Positions 17,531 through 25,220 of a stretch of 33,948 nucleotides of DNA are shown here, in pieces. Below the pieces are notes generated by a model, which saw nothing but the letters and a program-made list of their open reading frames with translations, did no database searches and had not been told where the DNA came from. Positions within the stretch are counted from its first letter, which is position 1. Every line of letters begins with the position of its first letter. This DNA is from Planctomycetota bacterium. GTDB lineage: Bacteria > Planctomycetota > MHYJ01 > WSZJ01. Where the stretch lies: the NCBI GenBank assembly GCA_009773755.1, contig WSZJ01000019.1:1-33948 (forward strand). The letters are read 5' to 3'. Both the position numbers and the translations under genes were made by a program.

Positions 17531-18409
17531 TCACGCCTCCAGCATCACCTCCCGCAGCGTCCGGAACACAAACTCTTCGAAATCCGCATCCGACGCCGCG
17601 AATGCGTACGCCATCGCGTGCTTCGTGCACCAGCTCTCGACTTCCTTCCTGAAGCCCTCGACCCTTGCGCGGTAGGCGCGCACCACGCTCGCATTGAGCG
17701 AGAGATCGACGGCGGTCCCGGTCTCCGCGTCGATGAACCGCACGTCGTCGGCGTCCTGCGGATCGAGCTCTTCCGGCGCGAGAATGTGGACGACCATCGG
17801 CTGGAAGCCGGAGTGCGCGAGCTGCGCGAGAGGTTTTTCCCAGCCTGCGGGGTCAAGGAAGTCGGTCACGACGAAGATCGGGCCTCTTCGCGGGTTCCTC
17901 GCAAGGAAGCTTTTCACCGTCGACGTGAGCGACGTCTGCCCCGACGGCGCAATGCCGTCGAGAAATTTCAGCAGCTTGAAGATGTTCGCCCTGCCGCGCT
18001 CGGGCCCGAGCTTCTCCTGCTGCTCGGCGGCGTAGGGAACGATCGTCACGCGGTCCAGGTTCGCGAGCCCGACGTAAGCGAGCGCGGCCGCGCAGCGCTT
18101 CGCAAATTCGAGCTTCGGCGGATTCCCGAATCCCATCGAAGCGCTCGTGTCGACGAGGAAGTGGACGCTCAGGTCCTCCTCTTCCACGTAGAGCTTGAGG
18201 TAAAGCCGGTCCATGCGCGCCGCGGCGTTCCAGTCGATGTAGCGCGGGTCGTCGCCGGAGATGTACTCGCGATAGTCGGCGAACTCGACGGAAATGCCGC
18301 GCTTTGTGGAGCGACGCTCGCCCTGCATGCGACCGGCGAAGGCGCGGCGGACGCGGATGCCGAGGCGTTCTAGGCGGCGGATGAAGGGGGGGGAGAGAAG
18401 GTCGCTCAT
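17531..18409 (-). CDS. DUF58 domain protein (VWA-like)
   Basis: A 292-residue protein of the DUF58 family (COG1721). The diagnostic segment is visible at about 44-65: ADYREYISGDDPRYIDW followed by NAAARMD. It leads into a VWA-like domain with MIDAS D87-T-S-A-S91, then VVTDFLDP. DUF58 proteins usually sit beside MoxR ATPases and Bat-type VWA proteins; no MoxR gene is present here. The start ATG at 18409 overlaps the stop of the permease gene (ATGA), so it is the last gene of the second exporter operon. It ends three bases from the end of the convergent FG-GAP/ASPIC gene, with no terminator between them. The role is probably cytoplasmic or membrane-associated complex assembly; the mechanism is unknown. 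Confidence 0.92.
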   Translation of the reverse strand: MSDLLSPPFIRRLERLGIRVRRAFAGRMQGERRSTKRGISVEFADYREYISGDDPRYIDWNAAARMDRLYLKLYVEEEDLSVHFLVDTSASMGFGNPPKLEFAKRCAAALAYVGLANLDRVTIVPYAAEQQEKLGPERGRANIFKLLKFLDGIAPSGQTSLTSTVKSFLARNPRRGPIFVVTDFLDPAGWEKPLAQLAHSGFQPMVVHILAPEELDPQDADDVRFIDAETGTAVDLSLNASVVRAYRARVEGFRKEVESWCTKHAMAYAFAASDADFEEFVFRTLREVMLEA

Positions 18410-20085
18410 GGTGATGGTGCCGCTATGGGGCCATTCGACTCGCTTTGCTCGCTCAGGGCGGGCCCTTCGACTCGCTCCGCTCGCTCAGGACCCGCAGGCG
18501 TCGATGCAGCCGCTTCCTCGACCGCTTTGCGGTTTTCCTTTTCGCGCTGGCCGTCGGCCGTGACGCCGATGAGCGCCATGAGGCCTCCGAGGCCGGCGTG
18601 GAAGATGATGAATGGGACGAAGACGGGCGTGTGGTTGCCGACTTCGGGCATCGGGAAGCCGCCTGAGCCGGCCGTGCCGACCCAGGCGGTCGCGAAGAAG
18701 ACCTTGTAGAGCAGCCACGGGAAGCACAGGTACCCCGGGGTTTCCCATGCGAGCAGGTCGTTTTTCGGGTACTCGCCGAACGCCGCGTATTGCCAGACGG
18801 CGCTTCCGATCGGAATCGCGCCGAGCGTGAAAGCGGCGAGCGCGCGGGAGAGCCCGCGGGGGATGCGAAGCGACGACAGCCAGAGGCAGAGGCCGCAGGC
18901 GAAGAAGATCTGCGACATGGCGACGGCGGCGGTGAGCCAGAGGGCGGCGTCGGGCTGGTCGGCGTCCGGAGCGAGTTTCGAAGTCGCCAGTGCGCCGCCG
19001 GCGGCGAGCATGAATGAAGTCGTGACGAGGGCGAACGCGTACCCGCGGCGGCTGCCGGGGGCGAAGAGGTGCAGGGGGAAGAGCGCGCCCCGGAGGCGGT
19101 CGAGCTGCTTGAACAGGCGCTTTCCCTCGGGGGCGCCGTCGGCGGCGTAGAAGGCGAAGAGAGTGCCCGTGAGCGTGACGAACATCCACCAGGTGTAGAG
19201 CGACAGGAAACGTTCTTCCACGTTGCGGAAGTGGTAGAAGTGGGTGAAGTTCAGGAGCGCGACGCCGGACGCGATGGGAAGGAAGAAGAGCCCGTAGATT
19301 CGCAGCGCGGTGGTCTTGTTCGAGCCCCAGGGCTTCAGGCGGTTCACGGCCATGATGAACAGGAATGCGAACGGCGCCGCGAAGGCGTAGAGGGCGTCGA
19401 TCGTCAGGAAGCCGGCGTGCTGGGAGACCGCTTCGATCAGCCGGGAAATGTCGTTCCGGCCGCTCATCGAGCTGTCGATGACCTCGACGAAGCCGCCGCC
19501 GACCGGGAGGCCGACGAGGAATATGAGGACGTATGACATGCCGACGGCGCGGGCGACCGACTGGGCGGTGGCGCTCGCGTAAATCCCCCAGATCGCGACG
19601 AGGGCAGCGAAGAAAAACAGGCTGGCGTACGCAACGACGGGCTCCCAGCCCGTCAATCCGCCGTACCAGATCGGAAGCGCCATGAGCGGGAGTCCGGCGA
19701 AGAGGTAGACCGCGACGTAGCCCAACGCGGCCATCAGCTGCCCCCACACGATCTGCCACGGCCGGATCGTCGTCGTCATCAGCAGCTCGAGCGTCGACTT
19801 GTCCTTCTCGCGCACTATCGACGTCCCCGCAAACCCGGGGACAAGCAGCGCGATGAGCGATGCCTGGATGGCGATCAGGATCCCGAACGTCGCCTGTCCA
19901 ATCATGTTCCCGGGCGCGCCCTCCTGCTCCATGCTGAACGCGGTCGTCCATAGGATGAAAAGCGCGAGGGCGAGAGCCCCGGTGAAGAACAGGACGAAAC
20001 GCCATCCGCGAAACGTCGCGCGCAGCTCGCGGGTCTGGATCGGCCCTGCGGACATTTCGAAGAGGAAACTCGCGAAGCGCTTCAC
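18406..20085 (-). CDS. ABC-2 type permease of the second exporter operon
   Basis: A 559-residue polytopic membrane protein. The start is the GTG at 20085, which overlaps the stop of the ATPase gene (GTGA) and has GGGAGGT a few bases upstream; the open frame further upstream is antisense-like. The N-terminus reads KRFASFLFEMSAGPIQTREL, followed by a first helix. The ABC-2 signature is REKDKSTLELLMTTTIRPWQ with IVWGQLMAALGY. About twelve hydrophobic segments follow. Only one signature is seen, unlike the duplicated permeases of the first operon. The last 30 or so residues are hydrophilic and are encoded by two copies of a chromosomal repeat (read as EGPALSEQSESNGP), so this tail is probably a repeat-derived extension. 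It should form the membrane part of an exporter with the ATPase at 20082-21005. The substrate is unknown. Confidence 0.9.
   Translation of the reverse strand: MKRFASFLFEMSAGPIQTRELRATFRGWRFVLFFTGALALALFILWTTAFSMEQEGAPGNMIGQATFGILIAIQASLIALLVPGFAGTSIVREKDKSTLELLMTTTIRPWQIVWGQLMAALGYVAVYLFAGLPLMALPIWYGGLTGWEPVVAYASLFFFAALVAIWGIYASATAQSVARAVGMSYVLIFLVGLPVGGGFVEVIDSSMSGRNDISRLIEAVSQHAGFLTIDALYAFAAPFAFLFIMAVNRLKPWGSNKTTALRIYGLFFLPIASGVALLNFTHFYHFRNVEERFLSLYTWWMFVTLTGTLFAFYAADGAPEGKRLFKQLDRLRGALFPLHLFAPGSRRGYAFALVTTSFMLAAGGALATSKLAPDADQPDAALWLTAAVAMSQIFFACGLCLWLSSLRIPRGLSRALAAFTLGAIPIGSAVWQYAAFGEYPKNDLLAWETPGYLCFPWLLYKVFFATAWVGTAGSGGFPMPEVGNHTPVFVPFIIFHAGLGGLMALIGVTADGQREKENRKAVEEAAASTPAGPERAERVEGPALSEQSESNGPIAAPSP
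18431..18491. repeat. Two tandem REP-like repeats in the 3' end of a permease gene
   Basis: Two 29-base units lie head to tail at 18431-18459 and 18463-18491, separated by three bases. Both contain TTCGACTCGCT, then TTGCTCGCTCAGG or CCGCTCGCTCAGG, and differ at only a few positions. A shortened copy lies at 5048-5067. They encode the C-terminal tail of the permease at 18406-20085. Each unit is imperfectly self-complementary (CGAC-TCGC against GCTCGC). I interpret them as members of a dispersed short repeat family. Confidence 0.7.
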
Positions 20086-21005
20086 TGGACCTCCCCGCGC
20101 GTGATTCGCAGGAACAGGTCCTCGAGGTTCGCCTTCTCTTCCTCGAGCCCCAGGATCGGGATTCCGGCCACCGCGAGGGTGTGGACGATTCCGGCGACTT
20201 CGTTCTCGTCGCCCGAGTGCTTGAAGCGCACGGACTTCTCCAGCGTCTCGATGACCTGCACGCTTGTAAACGCGGCCAGCGCTTCCACCGCCTTTGCCGG
20301 CTCGAACGTCCGGAGCGCGAGGGTGCGCCCGGGGTTGAGGCGGTCGATGATTTTCTGAATGCTTCCGGCGGCGACGAGCGCGCCTTTCTCGAGGATCCCG
20401 ACGCTCGTGCACATGTCGGCGAGCTCGGTGAGGATGTGGCTGGAGACGATGATCGTTTTCCCCATCGCACCGAGCTCTTTCAGGAGCGCGCGCAGCTCGA
20501 TGCGGGCGCGCGGGTCGAGGCCCGCGGCAGGCTCGTCGAGGATGAGGACGGCGGGGTCGTGGAGGAGCGTCTTGGCGAGAATGAGGCGCTGGCGCATTCC
20601 CTTCGACAGGTCCGTCGCCAGCTTGTGCCGCAGCCCTCCCAGGTCCGTCAGCTCCATCACCCCTTCGATCGTCGCCTTGCGCTTCTTCCGCGGAACTCCG
20701 TACGTCCCCGCGAAGAAATCGAGGTATTCCCAGACGTCGATCCCCTCGTACACCCCCGCGTAGTCCGGCATGTAGCCGATCGTCCGGCGTACCTGTTCCG
20801 GGTACTCGAGGACGTCCATGCCGTCGACGCGTGCCATTCCTGCCGTCGGCTCCAGCAGCGTCGACAAGACGCGCATCGTCGTCGTTTTCCCTGCTCCGTT
20901 GGGCCCGATGAACCCGAAGATCTCCCCGCGCGGCACGGTGAAGGTGATGCCGTTCACAGCGGTGAAGGGGCCGAAGGTCTTGACAAGGTTGAGGACTTCG
21001 ATCAT
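20082..21005 (-). CDS. ABC transporter ATP-binding protein (second exporter operon)
   Basis: A 307-residue ABC ATPase. Visible motifs: Walker A GPNGAGKT at residues 34-41, signature LSKGMRQRL, Walker B VLILDEP followed by AAGLD, and the switch histidine in SSHIL. The C-terminal accessory domain spans the last 85 or so residues. The ATG at 21005 overlaps the stop of the upstream exported-protein gene in a TGATG junction, and its stop overlaps the permease start (GTGA). The LSKGMRQR form of the signature is common in ABC-2 exporters of the CcmA/NatA type. It is a clear paralogue of the ATPase at 6066-6992. It energises the adjacent permease in the cytoplasmic membrane; the substrate is not known. 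Confidence 0.95.
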   Translation of the reverse strand: MIEVLNLVKTFGPFTAVNGITFTVPRGEIFGFIGPNGAGKTTTMRVLSTLLEPTAGMARVDGMDVLEYPEQVRRTIGYMPDYAGVYEGIDVWEYLDFFAGTYGVPRKKRKATIEGVMELTDLGGLRHKLATDLSKGMRQRLILAKTLLHDPAVLILDEPAAGLDPRARIELRALLKELGAMGKTIIVSSHILTELADMCTSVGILEKGALVAAGSIQKIIDRLNPGRTLALRTFEPAKAVEALAAFTSVQVIETLEKSVRFKHSGDENEVAGIVHTLAVAGIPILGLEEEKANLEDLFLRITRGEVQ

Positions 21006-22843
21006 CAGGGCTCCCTCTCAACGGGAATGATGATCACTGTCCGGTCGCTTTTCATTTCCGCCGGTTTTCCGTCGACCGTTGGCGGCGGGGCCGTGGCTTT
21101 CAGGATCGCGATGACCGCGATCTCTGTGGTGCGAAGGAACTGAGGGTCGAGCGCACGAAGGAGCGTCCCCGTCGGGGACTCGTCCGAGAGATTCTTGAAG
21201 GGGGATGGACGCGGCGCGAAAGTCAGGCTGCCCCGGTAACTGCCTCCCGACGGAATCGGTCCCAGGTTAAGCACGCGCGCCCCCGCTTCGTAGTACCAGG
21301 CCTGCTCGATGTCGTACCGGGTGCCGTTCACCACCGTCAGGTTGTTCCCCGCCCGAGCCGTGATCGTCCCGATGTCGCGGCGGCCGACGGCGTAGTAGTA
21401 AGCAGGTTCGTTCGGCTCAAACGCGCGGCGGACTGCGGCGCCGTCGGCGCCGCCGTACGCGATATTGCGGTACCAGTAGCTGCGCCCGTCGGTCATCTCC
21501 GTCATCCGGCCCACCGGCGAATCGATCACCGCTTCACGGCGCTTCCCCGCCACCGCGACGATGTGCTCGCGAGCATCCCAGCGGCCGCCCGGGCCCGGCC
21601 GCAGGACTGTCACCCGGTTGGCCTGCACCCGGTTGTCCCGCAGGAACCAGCCGAGCACGAGAATGAGCAGCGTGACCGCGATCCCGGCTGCCGGGACCGT
21701 CAGCACCGTCATCGCCGGCGCGTGCTTCCGGCGGAGGATCCAGAAGTTCGCGGGGCCGATGATCAGGACGTACACAAAGAGCCCGAAGAGAACCGCTGCG
21801 GTCGCGGGGTAGCCGACGAGATCCTGTCCGAGCGCCACGACGAACCCCCGCCAGGACCACGTGCTACCCCCTTTGGCGTAATCGGCCCAGGGAAGCGGCT
21901 GGGGCGGAAGCGCGTTGAGAACATCCTCTGCGAAACCGGAGAGACCGCGGTATCTGGTGTCCGCCTTCGCCAGCGAGGGGATCGTGGTGTCGAACGTGAT
22001 CGCGGCGACGCGCCCGCGCCCGACGGGCCAGACCTGCGTGAGGTTTCCGGCCGGCGGAACGAGCGCTCCGCTCCCGCCTTTCTCGAAGGACAGCACGGTC
22101 TCCGGATTGTTCTTTCCGAAGTAGATCTGGAGAAATTCAGGGTCGGCTTCCGAAACCCGCCCCATGTCCACAAGCTGCTTCACTCCCGCTGACTCGAACC
22201 ACTTCCGGTCCGACCCCGGCAGCAGCAGGACCTGGCCGCCGATGTCGACCCACGCGCAGAGGGACCGGCGCTGCTCTTCGGACCACGCCGCGAGGTCGAC
22301 CCCCGCAAGCACGACGAGCCCGGCCGCGGTCCAGCCCTCTACGTGCTCCGGCAAGTGCGACTCGTCCGCGTCCCACCGCTGGTACCGGCCGGCCAGCTTC
22401 GCGAGGCTCAGCGACGAGAACAGCACCGCAGGCTGCTCCGGCCGCGAAATTACGACGAGCGTTTTTTCAGGTCCGCCGACCCAGGATCCGGCGACTTTCT
22501 TCTGCAGGACGTCGCGACCCCTCTCGTCCCTCAGGCGCACGACAAACTCCGGCCGGACGGCAGCGCTGCTGCCGACCACGAGAAAGAAACGCTTCTTTGT
22601 CCCGGGAGCGATAGCAACGTCCCGGCGTGCCGACGGACCGGCCGTGCGGTAGCCGGGAAGCTCGACCTCGAGCGTTCCCTTGAATTCCGAAGCGTCCCCG
22701 TTCTCGATTTCGGTCCACGTTTCGATCCACTGGTCGGTCGAGCGCGACGGGAGGCAGAAGCCTCCGGTCACAGTGGGAGTTGCGCCAGCGGCGGCGCAGA
22801 GCGCGAGAAGCGCCGCGGTGACGAGACCGGGGTAACGCCGCAT
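21005..22843 (-). CDS. Exported membrane-anchored protein of the second exporter operon
   Basis: A 612-residue protein starting at the ATG at 22843, with signal peptide RRYPGLVTAALLALCAAAGA. Residues of about 23-120 are beta-rich (QWIETWTEIENGDASEFKG, then LEVELPGY). From about 127 to 320 the pattern (TLVVISRPEQPAVLF, AAGLVVLAGVDLAAW, GGQVLLLPGSD) resembles a glutamine amidotransferase-like fold without a visible catalytic triad. Two C-terminal membrane helices follow (AAVLFGLFVYVLIIGPANFW and IAVTLLILVLGWFL), then a terminal beta-rich domain. The layout matches the protein at 6989-8854, including IGP-[VA]-[DN]-[YF] at the first helix, and both lie directly before an ABC ATPase. I infer an auxiliary subunit of the exporter. 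The family has no name I can give with certainty. Confidence 0.75.
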   Translation of the reverse strand: MRRYPGLVTAALLALCAAAGATPTVTGGFCLPSRSTDQWIETWTEIENGDASEFKGTLEVELPGYRTAGPSARRDVAIAPGTKKRFFLVVGSSAAVRPEFVVRLRDERGRDVLQKKVAGSWVGGPEKTLVVISRPEQPAVLFSSLSLAKLAGRYQRWDADESHLPEHVEGWTAAGLVVLAGVDLAAWSEEQRRSLCAWVDIGGQVLLLPGSDRKWFESAGVKQLVDMGRVSEADPEFLQIYFGKNNPETVLSFEKGGSGALVPPAGNLTQVWPVGRGRVAAITFDTTIPSLAKADTRYRGLSGFAEDVLNALPPQPLPWADYAKGGSTWSWRGFVVALGQDLVGYPATAAVLFGLFVYVLIIGPANFWILRRKHAPAMTVLTVPAAGIAVTLLILVLGWFLRDNRVQANRVTVLRPGPGGRWDAREHIVAVAGKRREAVIDSPVGRMTEMTDGRSYWYRNIAYGGADGAAVRRAFEPNEPAYYYAVGRRDIGTITARAGNNLTVVNGTRYDIEQAWYYEAGARVLNLGPIPSGGSYRGSLTFAPRPSPFKNLSDESPTGTLLRALDPQFLRTTEIAVIAILKATAPPPTVDGKPAEMKSDRTVIIIPVEREP

Positions 22844-22854
22844 CGATTCGGCCG

Positions 22855-23298
22855 TTATTTCAACGAATCGAAGTAGTCCTTCACGGCGCGGCGGTACTCC
22901 TCGGGATAGGCCTCGTCATCCATGGCCTTCTCCATGTCCGCGCGGTACTTCAGCAGCACTTTCTCGAACGGCACGCTCGCGGTCCCTTCCTCGGCCTCCG
23001 CGAACCCGCCGTCGCCGATCACCTCGCCCGGGTCGCCGGCGCCCGAGGGGACTTCGACCTGTTCGTCGTGGAACTCGACGGGTTTGCGCGCCCGTTCGTT
23101 CCCCATCACTTTCCGTTTATGTCCGCCGCCGGGGCCGGGGCCGCCTTCGCCGTCTTCAACCCACTGGTCGTCGTCGCCTTCGTCGTCCCCGTCACCGTTC
23201 CGCCCCGCCAGCTTGTTCTGCGCCTTGCGCGAAGCGCGCCCCGCCCGGCCGAGAGCCAGTTCGCCTTTCGATCCGAGGCCGCGAATCCAGCGGCCCAT
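22855..23298 (-). CDS. Small charged protein of unknown function
   Basis: A 147-residue protein whose ATG at 23298 has GGAGG a few bases upstream. It is basic at the N-terminus, then has an acidic and Gly-rich segment at about 34-60 (DGDDEGDDDQWVEDGEGG), and ends in a helical domain (VPFEKVLLKYRADMEKAMDD, then EEYRRAVKDYFDSLK). Such C-terminal sequences, with a YR-x2-V-x2-YF motif, recur beside VWA and coiled-coil genes in Planctomycetota-like genomes; this is from memory and unchecked. There is no signal peptide or membrane helix. It lies between the DUF4175-like protein (15 bases upstream) and the exported protein (11 bases downstream) and is co-transcribed with them. The function is unknown. 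Confidence 0.75.
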   Translation of the reverse strand: MGRWIRGLGSKGELALGRAGRASRKAQNKLAGRNGDGDDEGDDDQWVEDGEGGPGPGGGHKRKVMGNERARKPVEFHDEQVEVPSGAGDPGEVIGDGGFAEAEEGTASVPFEKVLLKYRADMEKAMDDEAYPEEYRRAVKDYFDSLK

Positions 23299-23313
23299 AC
23301 CGCCTCCGCCTTT

Positions 23314-24669
23314 TCAGGAACCGCCGGGGCAATTCTTCTGCAGTTCTTCCGCGAGCTTCTTCAGCTCCTCTTCCGACATGTTCTTGAGCATCTCGGCGAG
23401 CTTCTTCAATTCCTCCGCGTCCATCTCCTTGATCTTCTCGATCAGCTCCTTCAGCTTCTCGTCGTCCATCGCACCTTCATCGCCGTCCTGGCCCAGCTTT
23501 TTCGAAAGCCGCGCCAGCCGGTCCAGCGCTTCCTGCACGTCTTTGTCGTCCCAGCCCTTTGCCTTCAGAAGCCGCTCCAGCTCCTTGAGCAGCTTCTCGT
23601 CCATCTTCCCCGCATTCTTCTTCCGGTCCGCCGCGTCTTTCTTCGCCTGCTCCGCGCCGTTCTTCGAGAGCCCGTTCCAGCGCTCCCGCGCCTTCTTCAT
23701 CGCCTCCTCGAACGCCTTCTTGTCCCCGCGCCGCGCCGCTTCCGCCGCCTTCTTCAGCGCCTCCGCGAGTTCCTTGTCTTTCCCGGCCGCTTTCGCCGCT
23801 CGCTCCAGCGCCTCCGCGAGCTTCATGTCGTCCGCCGGGTTCTGCCCCAGCTTCGCCGCCGCATCCGTCGCCGCCTGCGCGCCGTTTCCCTGCGACGTCC
23901 GGTGCCCGAGATCGTGCGAGCCGGAATTCTCCGCCATCATCGCCAGCGCGTCCTTCCGCGCCGCCGCCTTCTCTTTCTCCGCACGAATCTGCTCGTTCAC
24001 TTCCCCGATCCGCGCCAGCGCTTCTTTCCGGTCGATCTTTCCTTCGCGCCACGCCTCGTCGATCCGCTCCAGCTCCTTCCCCAGCTCCGCCAGCCTCGGA
24101 TCTCCGTCCTCCGCCCCCGCCTGCCGCAATTCCTCCGCCGCCGCCAGCATCTCCGGCGGCGCCTCCAATCCCTTGAGATCGTTCGGCAATCCGGCGATGG
24201 CAGGAAGAGACCGCTCCGGCACGAGGAAGAGCAGTGCGGCGATAATCGCGGCCGTGACGAACGACCAGCGCGAGATTCTCGGGAAACGCGTCGCAAAGAT
24301 CTTGCGATCGTCGGGAAGCGGCCTCGAAGCGGCGTCGCGCTCGACCAGCGCGGCCCATTCGGTCCCTTCGAGCTCAAGCGCGGTCGAGAAGCGGTCATCG
24401 CTTCCGGTCGCGCGGTCCGCCGCGCGCGCGACGTCGGCGAGCGGAATCTTGCGCATCGAGCGCACCACGAACGCGATCGCCGGCACCGCAGCAAACGCCC
24501 CGGCCGCAATCCACAAAGGCTGCGGCCAATGCCAGAGCTTCGCGCCGCCGACGTACCCCGCCGCAATCGCCGCCCCGCCGAACGACCCGTAAACGGCCGC
24601 GCGCACGGCAGCCTGCAGGCGCAGCCTCTTTTCCCAGACACTCAGACGGTCGCGGAGGATCGCGTTCAT
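23314..24669 (-). CDS. DUF4175-like membrane protein with long coiled coil
   Basis: A 451-residue protein, the first gene of the second exporter operon. The ATG at 24669 (MNAILRDRLSVWEKRLRLQA) follows TATAAT by ten bases and has no ribosome binding site; a second in-frame ATG lies five codons upstream inside that region. Hydrophobic segments lie at about 22-41, 50-70 and 135-151. The remaining 280 residues are very rich in Lys, Glu and Ala with heptad spacing (LAEALERAAKAAGKDKELAE; LLKELERLLKAKG), predicting long coiled coils, possibly outside the membrane. It resembles DUF4175 proteins in layout; assignment rests on architecture, not on a specific motif. It may scaffold the VWA-type and exporter proteins of its operon. 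Confidence 0.75.
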   Translation of the reverse strand: MNAILRDRLSVWEKRLRLQAAVRAAVYGSFGGAAIAAGYVGGAKLWHWPQPLWIAAGAFAAVPAIAFVVRSMRKIPLADVARAADRATGSDDRFSTALELEGTEWAALVERDAASRPLPDDRKIFATRFPRISRWSFVTAAIIAALLFLVPERSLPAIAGLPNDLKGLEAPPEMLAAAEELRQAGAEDGDPRLAELGKELERIDEAWREGKIDRKEALARIGEVNEQIRAEKEKAAARKDALAMMAENSGSHDLGHRTSQGNGAQAATDAAAKLGQNPADDMKLAEALERAAKAAGKDKELAEALKKAAEAARRGDKKAFEEAMKKARERWNGLSKNGAEQAKKDAADRKKNAGKMDEKLLKELERLLKAKGWDDKDVQEALDRLARLSKKLGQDGDEGAMDDEKLKELIEKIKEMDAEELKKLAEMLKNMSEEELKKLAEELQKNCPGGS

Positions 24670-24679
24670 GGGGGTCCCC

Positions 24680-24685
24680 ATTATA
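24680..24685 (-). promoter_or_regulatory. Putative -10 element (TATAAT) of the second exporter operon
   Basis: A perfect TATAAT lies ten bases before the ATG at 24669, at the right distance for a transcript that begins within a few bases of the start codon. A -35 is not evident. Confidence 0.45.
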
Positions 24686-24765
24686 GGTACGCCGGGGCGG
24701 AGTTCGTTCGGCCTATCTTTAGACGCATGGATGGCGCCAAGGCTCACAAAATTCGCCGAAAATAC

Positions 24766-24890
24766 CCATTGTGCGCGAAAAGCGGTGTGCGTCGGCGGCC
24801 GGACCTCTCTGCGCGACACCGCCTTAAGGCCGGCGGCGTCGCTTCGCTCGCCCCGGCCGCTCGCCACCCACCGCTTTTCACGCACAGTGG
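24766..24890. repeat. Palindromic repeat cluster in the spacer before tRNA-Glu
   Basis: The spacer from 24690 to 25100 has no gene that I can support. Its first part is an inverted repeat: 22-base arms at 24766-24787 and 24869-24890 match at 20 of 22 positions (both contain GAAAAGCGGTG on the appropriate strand). Inside lies a smaller hairpin, with arms 24813-24823 and 24832-24842 pairing at 10 of 11 positions around the palindrome GCCTTAAGGC. The nested layout suggests a REP- or MITE-like element or a structured RNA; no transposase is present. Confidence 0.65.
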
Positions 24891-24900
24891 AAAATTCGAA

Positions 24901-24929
24901 TTGCTGGAGGGCCGCGTTTTCGGTACAAA
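24901..24929 (+). promoter_or_regulatory. Possible promoter of tRNA-Glu
   Basis: TTGCTG at 24901-24906 and TACAAA at 24924-24929 are separated by 17 bases (3/6 and 4/6 matches to consensus). It would start transcription near 24936, so the precursor would carry a leader of about 165 bases containing the large hairpin at 24951-25101. No better promoter is visible in the hairpin itself. Confidence 0.3.
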
Positions 24930-24950
24930 CCCCGGTTAGTTCTGCCGTAC

Positions 24951-25101
24951 CTCAATCGAGAGGGGTGGTTCTTGGAAGGGTTCGCCGGGCCGGAGCCCTT
25001 CGACTCGCGCCACAAGCACCCGCAAGGGTCGAACGCCTGTGTCGCGAGTCGAAAGGCGGAGTTCCGGCGAGCCCTTCCAAGAACCACCCCTCTCGATTGA
25101 G
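24951..25101. repeat. Long inverted repeat ending on the first base of tRNA-Glu
   Basis: Arms of 59 bases lie at 24951-25009 and 25043-25101 around a 33-base loop. The outer 30 bases pair perfectly, then one mismatch, seven more pairs, a ten-base divergent patch, and eleven more pairs (TTCGACTCGCG). The right arm ends exactly at the first base of tRNA-Glu. The TTCGACTCGC core is shared with the repeats at 5048 and 18431, which links it to the same dispersed family. It carries no coding capacity that I believe. Confidence 0.85.
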
Positions 25102-25173
25102 CCCCCATCGTCTAGCGGCCTAGGATACGAGATTCTCAGTCTTGGGACCGGGGTTCAAATCCCCGTGGGGGTA
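25101..25173 (+). tRNA. tRNA-Glu (anticodon CTC)
   Basis: A complete cloverleaf of 73 bases. The acceptor GCCCCCA pairs with TGGGGGT (first pair G-T), and the D arm GTCT...GGAT follows TC as in bacterial tRNA-Glu. The anticodon stem CGAGA/TCTTG encloses the loop TTCTCAG with anticodon CTC at 25135-25137. The T arm is CGGGG TTCAAAT CCCCG, and the discriminator base is A. The 3' CCA is not encoded and must be added. A terminator follows after seven bases, so the tRNA appears to be transcribed alone. Confidence 0.96.
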
Positions 25174-25180
25174 TGAAAAG

Positions 25181-25209
25181 ACGCGCCCAAACCAGGGCGC
25201 GTTTTTTTT
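25181..25209 (+). terminator. Intrinsic terminator of tRNA-Glu
   Basis: The 8-bp stem ACGCGCCC/GGGCGCGT (25181-25188 and 25195-25202) encloses AAACCA and is followed by a run of T to 25209. On the other strand the stem is followed only by CTTTTC, so it may act weakly for the convergent zinc-ribbon gene. Confidence 0.9.
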
Positions 25210-25220
25210 GTTGGGTGAAA

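Noticed and set aside
23068..24939. Plus-strand open frame of 623 codons opposite the DUF4175-like gene
   Set aside because: Its Leu/Arg-rich sequence is the complement of Lys/Glu/Ala coiled-coil codons and it runs into the palindromic spacer.
24668..25123. Plus-strand open frame of 151 codons across the spacer before tRNA-Glu
   Set aside because: It consists of translated inverted repeats and ends inside the tRNA; no start signal.
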